This document shows, piece after piece, positions 1 to 7,796 of a stretch of DNA of 10,260 nt. Numbering within the stretch: the stretch's first letter is position 1; each line of letters starts with the position of its first letter. The notes below the pieces were generated by a model. That model saw only the letters and a list, made by a program, of their open reading frames with translations, searched no databases and was not told the DNA's origin. This stretch comes from Chersky-265 sp035275285 (lineage in GTDB: Bacteria > Fibrobacterota > Fibrobacteria > UBA11236), in NCBI GenBank assembly GCA_035275285.1, contig DATENA010000258.1:1-10260 (forward strand), in the 5' to 3' direction. The position numbers were made by a program, and so were the translations under genes.

Positions 1-2
1 CT

Positions 3-194
3 CCCTGGAAACGCGACGGGCACATTTTCATCTTCAATGCGTCCGGGCAGATGGCCGCCCATTGGATCTTCCATGCCGGTTGGCCCTGCCGATGGGAAGT
101 CCCGCGCATGATCGCTTCCGGCCCGGAGCCGGCGGAGGAAATCGTCGAGATCGTGCATCAGGGAATGACCCTGCAAACCCCTTCGGGTTCTTAG
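3..194 (+). CDS. C-terminal part of a gp19-like phage tail tube / contractile injection tube protein (5' partial)
   Basis: The left edge opens inside a reading frame that runs 63 codons to a TAG stop at 192-194. The visible protein has the C-terminal pattern of the T4 gp19-like tail protein family: a hydrophobic strand and turn ending in NASG (residues 7-15), W21, then GWP at 26-28 followed by RWEVP (30-34), and an acidic segment ending EIVHQGM (49-55). In the family these correspond to a turn with Asn/Gly, an (A/G)WP..W..P block and an E..E..HEG end. Such proteins stack as hexamers to form the inner tube of contractile phage tails and extracellular injection systems. I see only the end of the gene, and no other tail gene lies in the window, so phage, injection system and isolated remnant cannot be told apart. 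The match is from memory of the family consensus, not from an alignment. Confidence 0.6.
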   Translation, partial: PWKRDGHIFIFNASGQMAAHWIFHAGWPCRWEVPRMIASGPEPAEEIVEIVHQGMTLQTPSGS

Positions 195-242
195 GGAGGA
201 GAAGCCGGCATCCGGGCAAGCCACGACACGGTAAAGAGGCGG

Positions 243-268
243 AAAAAGGGAGCGCAAAAAGGGAGTGC
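243..268. repeat. Two tandem 13-bp units next to a terminator
   Basis: Two head-to-tail copies of AAAAAGGGAGYGC (243-255 and 256-268) differ at one base (C or T). They lie in the gap between the tail-tube-like gene end and the peroxiredoxin gene, directly beside the A-tract of the peroxiredoxin terminator. A recent slippage duplication is the simplest explanation. No function is evident. Confidence 0.6.
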
Positions 269-300
269 AAAAAAAGCCCGCTTCCCGGGGAAGCGGGCTT
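269..300 (-). terminator. Rho-independent terminator of the peroxiredoxin gene
   Basis: A perfect 12-bp stem (AAGCCCGCTTCC at 274-285 paired with 289-300) closes a 3-nt loop. On the minus strand it is followed by a run of seven T residues (the A-run at 269-275 on the plus strand). It lies 22 bp after the peroxiredoxin stop codon, the classic position. On the plus strand no T-run follows, so it should work mainly for leftward transcription, although the stem could also slow rightward transcripts from the tail-tube-like gene. Confidence 0.92.
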
Positions 301-322
301 CCGGGGTCCACCCGATGGCGGA

Positions 323-913
323 TTACTTGTTCGAGAAGAAGGCCTTGACGCCCTCGTTGGTGGCTTTCATGGCCTTCTTGCCCTTGGTCCAACCGGCGGG
401 GCAGACTTCTCCGTGCTGTTCGAAGTATTGAACGGCGTCCAAAAGGCGCAGGGCCTCGTCCACGCTGCGGCCGATGGGGCGATGGTTCACGTTCTGCGCC
501 ATGACCTTGCCGGATTTGTCGATGATGAAGGTGGCGCGATAGGCGATGCCCACGTCCTCGTCGAGCACGTCGTACGCGCGGGAAATGGACTTGGTGAGAT
601 CCGCGACGATGGGGTAGTTGACGCCGGCGATGCCGCCATCGTTCTTGGGAGTGCGGAGCCAGGCCTGGTGGCTGTTGATCGAGTCCACGGACACGCCGAT
701 GACCTGGGCGTTGCGGGATTCGAATTCGCCCAGCAGTTCCTGGAAAGCGTGGATTTCCGTGGGGCAGACGAAGGTGAAGTCCAGGGGATAGAAGAACAGG
801 ACCACGTATTTCTTGTCCTTGAACTGGGACAAGGCGATGCCGGTCGATTCGTTGGGGCCGACGGCGGCATCTGCCTTGAAATCCGGCGCTTGCTTATTGA
901 CTAAAACTGCCAT
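323..913 (-). CDS. Typical 2-Cys peroxiredoxin (AhpC/TSA, Prx1 subfamily)
   Basis: This 196-residue protein should be a cytosolic thiol peroxidase that reduces hydrogen peroxide and organic hydroperoxides and is recycled by thioredoxin or an AhpF-type reductase. The active-site block FFYPLDFTFVCPTEI contains P43, T47 and the peroxidatic C50. R126 in the YRATFIID block fits the conserved active-site arginine. The resolving C171 sits in EVCPAGW near the C-terminus. Length and motif order are normal for the family. The C-terminal segment after C171 (KGKKAMKATNEGVKAFF) resembles thioredoxin-dependent bacterial Prx1 proteins more than the shorter E. coli AhpC tail. The ATG at 913 has an AGGAG Shine-Dalgarno sequence 9 nt upstream. 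The methyltransferase gene ends 67 bp upstream on the same strand with no terminator between them, so co-transcription is possible, although an AT-rich stretch at 951-964 could hold a separate promoter. No reductase gene is adjacent. Confidence 0.95.
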   Translation of the reverse strand: MAVLVNKQAPDFKADAAVGPNESTGIALSQFKDKKYVVLFFYPLDFTFVCPTEIHAFQELLGEFESRNAQVIGVSVDSINSHQAWLRTPKNDGGIAGVNYPIVADLTKSISRAYDVLDEDVGIAYRATFIIDKSGKVMAQNVNHRPIGRSVDEALRLLDAVQYFEQHGEVCPAGWTKGKKAMKATNEGVKAFFSNK

Positions 914-980
914 GATGGGACACTCCTGAAGTGATGGTTTGGTTTGGGCTTAAATATAAAAAAATGGGGATGCATGGGAG

Positions 981-1754
981 CTAATTAGGACGCAGTTCCA
1001 GGTAGTTACGGCCAGGTGCGCGGGAATGCAGGTTCACGTTCCATCCGCCTTCCCGCAGGGAGAGGGCCAAGGACTCCATAGCGGTTTGGTATGCGAAAGG
1101 TTCCCATAAGAGAACGCGGCCGCCGGGAGCCAGGTAGGGTTTCCAAGGCCGCAATTTCTGGGTGAAACCGTAGCGCTCCTCCAGCATCTCCGCCAGCTCG
1201 CCGGGAGCGGTATCTCCCGGCTTCGCCAAAGCGCCGTCGTCATCCGAATTTATTTCGCCCAGGCTGTCGATGCAGAGCAGGAGATCGAATCCGCCTTCCT
1301 TTCCCTCCGGCGCGGCGGGAGCGGGGTGGGGGAGGACCGCGAAACCCCGGGCGCTCAACGCATCGCGGACTTCCCGGCAGGGATCCTGCAGCACCAGGGA
1401 TCGCGGCGCGCAGTGCCTCCGGACGATGGAGGCGATGATCCCGGCCCCGGCCCCGACGTCGAGGATGGAAATCCCGGGAGGGATTTCCGGCAGGAGATCT
1501 TTCAGGATGGACATCAGCCTCGCGTACCGGAAGTTGTTGACGTCCAAGTGCAGCCCCCGGGAGAAGACGAAACCGTAGAACCTGGACGAAGTGTTTTCGC
1601 TCCGGTATCCGGTGAAATTCCCGTGCAAGCGCGAGAACTTTTCCCAATCCGCCGCAGGCAATCCGGCCTTGAGCGATTCCAGTACCATCGGCCAGGTTTT
1701 GGGACTGAGCCCCTGGGATTGCAATTCCCGTTCGAGATCGATTTCCCCGTTCAC
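981..1754 (-). CDS. Class I SAM-dependent methyltransferase, substrate unknown
   Basis: The product (257 residues from the chosen GTG) has a Rossmann methyltransferase core. Motif I is ILDVGAGAGI (97-106), an acidic residue at the end of strand 2 is D124 (LVLQDP), a strand-4 block reads FDLLLCIDSLGEIN (156-169), and a late YLAPGGRVLLWEP block (207-219) matches the usual post-core strand. An N-terminal helical region of about 90 residues precedes the core and may bind substrate. I do not recognise the subfamily or the methyl acceptor. The start is uncertain: the frame stays open upstream to 1994, but that stretch reads through AT-rich intergenic DNA and would overlap glgP, and its translation is not protein-like. 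The GTG at 1754 precedes the first convincing sequence; an AAGGAG lies 17 nt upstream, which is too far to be decisive. An ATG at 1688 is the alternative. The gene points away from glgP and towards the peroxiredoxin gene. Confidence 0.75.
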   Translation of the reverse strand: MNGEIDLERELQSQGLSPKTWPMVLESLKAGLPAADWEKFSRLHGNFTGYRSENTSSRFYGFVFSRGLHLDVNNFRYARLMSILKDLLPEIPPGISILDVGAGAGIIASIVRRHCAPRSLVLQDPCREVRDALSARGFAVLPHPAPAAPEGKEGGFDLLLCIDSLGEINSDDDGALAKPGDTAPGELAEMLEERYGFTQKLRPWKPYLAPGGRVLLWEPFAYQTAMESLALSLREGGWNVNLHSRAPGRNYLELRPN

Positions 1755-1775
1755 GCGCTTGGTTTTCCCCGCTCC

Positions 1776-1799
1776 TTCCAATCCGGGCGCGGATTGGAA
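1776..1799. promoter_or_regulatory. Perfect 10-bp inverted repeat upstream of the methyltransferase gene
   Basis: The 10-base arm TTCCAATCCG (1776-1785) is repeated as an exact reverse complement at 1790-1799, with a 4-nt spacer. On the minus strand it ends in the AAGGAG purine stretch that could serve the methyltransferase. It could be an mRNA hairpin that hides the ribosome-binding site, or a dimeric operator. It is not followed by a T-run, so it is not an obvious terminator. If the methyltransferase starts further upstream than 1754, this would instead be coding sequence. Confidence 0.4.
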
Positions 1800-1933
1800 C
1801 TTCCTTTGCTTGGTCCCGACAATGGGACAGTTTAATTTAAAAAGGTCCCAAATCCAGGGATATAGGCCCGGTTGAATTGCCAAAGGCTGACAAATAACAA
1901 CGGAATATGCCCTTACCCTATAGTAATATTGCC

Positions 1934-1980
1934 TCCGGATACCGGAATTTGTGCTAAATTGCCACCATTGGGATACCCAA
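1934..1980. promoter_or_regulatory. Two ATA-centred short palindromes just upstream of glgP
   Basis: TCCGG-ATA-CCGGA (1934-1946) and TTGGG-ATA-CCCAA (1968-1980) are two 5-bp inverted repeats with the same ATA centre, 34 bp apart centre to centre. The second ends one base before the glgP start codon. The surrounding DNA (about 1880-1970) is much more AT-rich than the genes and probably holds the glgP promoter, although I cannot place a convincing -35/-10 pair. The palindromes could be protein-binding half-site pairs or small hairpins. The match in design may be chance. Confidence 0.3.
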
Positions 1981-1981
1981 A

Positions 1982-4534
<2,553 letters not shown>

Positions 4535-4561
4535 TCCCAAAACGGAGGGCCTCGGGCCATT

Positions 4562-5719
4562 GTGAACGACTTCATCATCATCAGCAACGTTTCCGACGAC
4601 CCTTTCGCCATCGACATCGGGCACATGGTCGGCCAGCCCGAGGAAATCTCCGACATCATCTCGCTCAAGGTGTACGCCAACACCGAGTTCTGCCCGCGCT
4701 TCATCAGCGACGAGAACGACGTCAGCCAGATCGGCGCCCAGCTGAACGGCAAGACCATCGTCATCTGCTCGGCGGCCACCAACCACACCCGGGGCTCCCT
4801 GGCCATGCGCAACCTGATCCTGGCCCGGGCCGCCAAGGACAACGGCGCCAAGAAGGTCATCCTGGTGGAGCCGGATCTCTATTTCAGCGCCCAGGATCGG
4901 GGGCCGCATCGCGGACCGGACGAGCAGAAGCGCCCGATGGAGGACATCAAGAAGTTCGACGGGCAGCCCTTCACGGCCCGCCTGTACGCGGAGCTGCTGA
5001 AGAGCGCCGGCGTGGACGTGGTCATCACCGTCCACAACCACTCCGCCAAGGTCCAGAAGCTTTTCTCCTACCTGTTCAACGGGGAATTCCACAACCTCAT
5101 CCCCTCGGATCTCTATGCGGACTATATCCGCTATTCGGACATGGTGGTGACGGGCAAGGACGGCGAGAACCTGGTGCTGGTGGCCCCCGATCACGGGGCC
5201 GAGCCCTTCATGAAGTCCGTCTACGAATCCCTGGGCTTGGCCAGGACTTCGCGCATGATCATGGAAAAAGTGCGCGACGGCGAGCGCAAGGTGAGCATGA
5301 CGGTCGGCAAGGAATCGGACCTCTCCCTGGAGGGGATCCAGGGCAAGGACGTGATCGTGCTCGACGACATGGTCCGCACCGGCTCCACCATCGTGGAATG
5401 CTGCCGCCTCCTGCGCCAGGGCAATCCCAACAAGATCTGCTTCGGCGTGACCCACTTCCTTTCCAGCGCCGAGGCCCGCGAGAACCTGAACTCCAAGTTC
5501 GTGGACGAGATCCTCACCCTGAACACCATCCCGGCCATCCTGAACCGCGACTCCCAGGGCCGGCTGCGCAAGAAACTGGTGGTGCTCAAGATCGAAAAGT
5601 GGATCGCCCGCTACCTGCTCACCTACATGGGCAAGAGCGCGCAGAAGTTCGAAAAGGATTTCTATTCGGTGGACATGTCCTCCAAGAACCCGCGCTGGCG
5701 GCCGCCTTCCAGGTACTGA
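4562..5719 (+). CDS. Divergent PRPP synthetase (ribose-phosphate pyrophosphokinase) family protein
   Basis: The 385-residue product has the two-domain phosphoribosyltransferase-type fold of PRPP synthetases, which make PRPP from ribose-5-phosphate and ATP. The PRPP-binding loop is KDVIVLDDMVRTGST (262-276). The catalytic flexible loop appears as MEKVRDGE, where K236 and R238 fit the paired Lys and Arg of the family KRR motif. H160 in VHNHS fits the ATP-site histidine of the usual DLHA block, and D210 (VAPDHG) fits the conserved VSPD. Differences are clear: the DLH aspartate is His158, the loop around 110-131 is longer and charged, the GGV segment after VSPD is changed, and a C-terminal tail of about 30 residues rich in Lys, Arg and aromatic residues is added. 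E. coli Prs has 315 residues. The start is GTG at 4562, with GGAGG about 12 nt upstream. Activity as a true PRPP synthetase is likely but not certain; a regulatory paralogue is possible. Confidence 0.82.
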   Translation: MNDFIIISNVSDDPFAIDIGHMVGQPEEISDIISLKVYANTEFCPRFISDENDVSQIGAQLNGKTIVICSAATNHTRGSLAMRNLILARAAKDNGAKKVILVEPDLYFSAQDRGPHRGPDEQKRPMEDIKKFDGQPFTARLYAELLKSAGVDVVITVHNHSAKVQKLFSYLFNGEFHNLIPSDLYADYIRYSDMVVTGKDGENLVLVAPDHGAEPFMKSVYESLGLARTSRMIMEKVRDGERKVSMTVGKESDLSLEGIQGKDVIVLDDMVRTGSTIVECCRLLRQGNPNKICFGVTHFLSSAEARENLNSKFVDEILTLNTIPAILNRDSQGRLRKKLVVLKIEKWIARYLLTYMGKSAQKFEKDFYSVDMSSKNPRWRPPSRY

Positions 5720-5737
5720 AACGGAGCGGGGACGGCC

Positions 5738-6595
5738 ATGGACAAGATCAAGACGTTCGTATTCTCGCACCGGGGGGCGCTGGGCGATTTCATCATGACC
5801 TGGCCGGCCCTGGTGACGCTGCGCTGGAAGTTCGCGGATCACCGCTTCATCGGCCTGGGGCGCCCGGAGCACCTGAGCCTGGCCGCGGAAATGGGCCTGG
5901 TCGACGGATGCTACGATTGCGAATCCCGCGACTTCATGCAATTCTATTCCGGGGACCTGCTCCCGGGAGTCCTGGACGGAATGACCTCCGCCTTGCTCTG
6001 GATGGAAGAAGAACCCAAGCTGCGCACCCTGCTGCACCAGAAGTGCCAGGGGCCGTTCCACATCCACCCGCCCTTTCCCGCCGCCGGGCAGGAGCATGCG
6101 ATGGATTACCATCTGCAATGCCTGCCCTATTTCTCGCTGCCGGCCGTTCCCGAAGAGGATCTGTATTTCCCCATCGCTACCGCGCGCCAGGGTTACGCCC
6201 TCATCCATCCCGGCTCCGGCAGCAAGGACAAGAACTACGATCCGGAGTTCTACGCCTTCCTGGCCAATGAGCTCAGGAGCCGCCGCTTCCCGGACACGCG
6301 CATCCTCATCGGCCCGGCCGAACGGGACGTCAAGGCCGTGTTCGCCTCCCGCTTCCCCGTCGTGGAACCGCAAAGCTCCGTGGACCTGGCGAAGCTCCTG
6401 TCCCAGGCCTCCCTGTTCATCGGCAACGACAGCGGGGTCAGCCATCTCTCCGCCATCCTGGGGACCAAGACCCTGGCCCTTTTCAAGGGGCAGAACTATG
6501 CCCAATGGGGCGTGCGCGGCCGCGATGCCCACAGCCTGGAAGCCGCCAACGAGGCGCAGGCCATGACGCGGATCCAGAAGGCGCTGCAGGGATAG
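5738..6595 (+). CDS. Glycosyltransferase family 9 (heptosyltransferase-like)
   Basis: This 285-residue protein resembles ADP-heptose:lipopolysaccharide heptosyltransferases (GT9, GT-B fold), which act at the inner face of the cytoplasmic membrane on lipid A-core or similar acceptors. The N-terminal block SHRGALGDFIMTWPAL (10-25) matches the family (R/N)xGDxxxxxP signature. The C-terminal nucleotide-sugar domain has IHPGSGSKDKNY (156-167) and FIGNDSGVSHLSAILGTKT (227-245), the family (G)NDSG..H.AA..G.(P/K)T signature. At 285 residues it is shorter than E. coli WaaC or WaaF (about 320-350), mainly in the middle. The donor sugar cannot be read from the sequence. It starts 18 bp after the PRPP synthetase-like gene, with a GGAG upstream of the ATG, and is probably the last gene of the operon. 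No signal peptide is visible, as expected. Confidence 0.87.
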   Translation: MDKIKTFVFSHRGALGDFIMTWPALVTLRWKFADHRFIGLGRPEHLSLAAEMGLVDGCYDCESRDFMQFYSGDLLPGVLDGMTSALLWMEEEPKLRTLLHQKCQGPFHIHPPFPAAGQEHAMDYHLQCLPYFSLPAVPEEDLYFPIATARQGYALIHPGSGSKDKNYDPEFYAFLANELRSRRFPDTRILIGPAERDVKAVFASRFPVVEPQSSVDLAKLLSQASLFIGNDSGVSHLSAILGTKTLALFKGQNYAQWGVRGRDAHSLEAANEAQAMTRIQKALQG

Positions 6596-6606
6596 AAGAC
6601 GGAAGA

Positions 6607-6776
6607 CAAAAATCAAAAGTCAAAGTGCAAAAGTCAAAGTTCAAAATTTAAGAGGGGTGCCTGGTGACCGTGGCACGGCACTCGCCGGCGCTTTCCAGGG
6701 ACAAGGATCCTGTAGGCAATCCGGAGAACCGATTGCGATGGTTCCTTAATTTTGCACTTTGACTTTTGCACTTTGA
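6607..6776. repeat. Long imperfect inverted repeat made of 7-bp CAAA units between convergent genes
   Basis: The left arm (6620-6652) and right arm (6745-6776) are reverse complements over about 32 bases: the first 21 match perfectly, then there is one substitution, seven matches and one single-base indel. A spacer of 92 bp separates them. The left arm is built of heptamers of the form NNCAAAR (for example GTCAAAG, TGCAAAA) and this pattern extends further out to about 6607. The spacer contains a smaller imperfect palindrome (GTGCC at 6657-6661 with GGCAC at 6672-6676). It sits exactly between the 3' ends of the GT9 and metallo-hydrolase genes. It could form a cruciform or act as a bidirectional terminator, or be a small non-autonomous mobile or dispersed intergenic repeat. 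No open reading frame of note and no clear target-site duplication are visible. Confidence 0.8.
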
Positions 6777-6788
6777 ATTCTCTCTAGA

Positions 6789-7652
6789 CTACTCCCCGGA
6801 CCCAAGCCTCCGAATCCCCCACTCATCGATCTCGAACCCCACCGTCCCTTCCCTGTCCGTCCGCAGGATCCGGGTGCTGTCCCCGATCATCAGCTTCAGG
6901 TCCGCCACCGCCTCGGCATGGGGATGCCCGTAGACGGAACTGTCGCAGGAAATGATCGCCCAGCGCGGCTCCACGGCGGACAGGAAGGGCAATCCGCTGG
7001 AGGTGCGGCTGCCGTGATGGGCCACCTTCAGGATGTCCGCCGCGGGAACGGCGCCGGAGGCGAGGAGGCCCCGTTCCGCTTCGTCTTCGATATCGCCCGT
7101 AAGCAGGATGCGCCGGGAAAGGTATTCCACCCGCAGGACCGTGGAGAGGTTGTTGCCCGCGAGTCCGGTATGGGGCGGGGGCCACAACGCCCGCATGCGG
7201 ACCTCTCCCTCCCAGAGCAAGGTGTCTCCGGCGAACAAGGTATCCGATTCCACGCGATAAGCGTCTAAATCCCCGAGCACCTCCATCCAGGCCGGGTTGG
7301 GGTTCGAGGCCGAAGGCAGATACGCCTTTTTCACCGGGATTTCCCGGAGCAGGGCGGGAAATGCGCCGAAATGGTCCAAATCCGGATGGGATAGGAACAC
7401 GGCCGCAAGCGTGTCCGCCCTTACGCTTTTGAGGAAAGGGATTAGATAATCGTCCCGGTTTCCGACATCGTAGAGGAACCAACGGTTCCCCGGGGTGCGC
7501 ATCAGGCAGGCATCGCCCTGGCCCACGTTGAGGAAATAGACCCTGAGGGCCGGGCGGCCCTTTCCGGGCCCCTCCAGCGGGCCGCAGGAAGCGAGAAAGC
7601 CAGTGCATAACGCCATGAATAACGGGACAATTCCAGGGATGCCAAAAAACAT
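6789..7652 (-). CDS. Lipoprotein with ComEC/Rec2-like metallo-beta-lactamase-fold hydrolase domain
   Basis: The 287-residue product starts with a hydrophobic signal (residues 5-20) and a lipobox LASC with C23, so it is predicted to be lipid-anchored outside the cytoplasmic membrane. The rest is a metallo-beta-lactamase fold of the type found at the C-terminus of ComEC/Rec2: VYFLNVGQGDACLM (38-51), the metal-binding SHPDLDHFGAF (88-98, with H89, D91, D93 and H94), LLTGDIE (183-189, D187), VAHHGS (210-215) and YGHPH (241-245). There are no competence membrane segments, so this is a stand-alone hydrolase. Likely substrates are nucleic acids or phosphodiesters; the true one is unknown. The ATG at 7652 has a GAAGG Shine-Dalgarno sequence about 6 nt upstream. 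The gene converges with the GT9 gene and diverges from the kinase gene, with 144 bp between the two starts. Confidence 0.85.
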   Translation of the reverse strand: MFFGIPGIVPLFMALCTGFLASCGPLEGPGKGRPALRVYFLNVGQGDACLMRTPGNRWFLYDVGNRDDYLIPFLKSVRADTLAAVFLSHPDLDHFGAFPALLREIPVKKAYLPSASNPNPAWMEVLGDLDAYRVESDTLFAGDTLLWEGEVRMRALWPPPHTGLAGNNLSTVLRVEYLSRRILLTGDIEDEAERGLLASGAVPAADILKVAHHGSRTSSGLPFLSAVEPRWAIISCDSSVYGHPHAEAVADLKLMIGDSTRILRTDREGTVGFEIDEWGIRRLGSGE

Positions 7653-7738
7653 TTTCTACCTTCTTCCGCATCGGGGCCTGGGGGCCCGGAGCTCGGCCGG
7701 CTCGGACGAAATCATACCCTTCCTTACCGGTACGGGCT

Positions 7739-7760
7739 GTGCTTCCGCGCACGGAAGCAC
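7739..7760. promoter_or_regulatory. Perfect 9-bp hairpin in the kinase upstream region
   Basis: GTGCTTCCG (7739-7747) and its exact reverse complement (7752-7760) flank the loop CGCA. It lies in the 144-bp divergent region between the metallo-hydrolase and kinase genes, ending 36 bp before the kinase ATG. No T-run follows, so a terminator is unlikely; an operator or a 5' leader structure of the kinase mRNA is possible. ACCGGT occurs on both sides of it (7726-7731 and 7774-7779). Confidence 0.45.
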
Positions 7761-7796
7761 GCGTGAGGGTGCAACCGGTCTCTTGACCTGACGATC

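Noticed and set aside
62..904. A 280-codon plus-strand open frame opposite the peroxiredoxin gene
   Set aside because: It is antisense to a gene with unmistakable Prx active-site motifs and begins within the tail-tube-like gene in another frame.
6607..6652. CRISPR-like array from the repeated CAAA heptamers
   Set aside because: The units are contiguous 7-bp repeats without spacers and are mirrored in an inverted copy; no cas gene is nearby.
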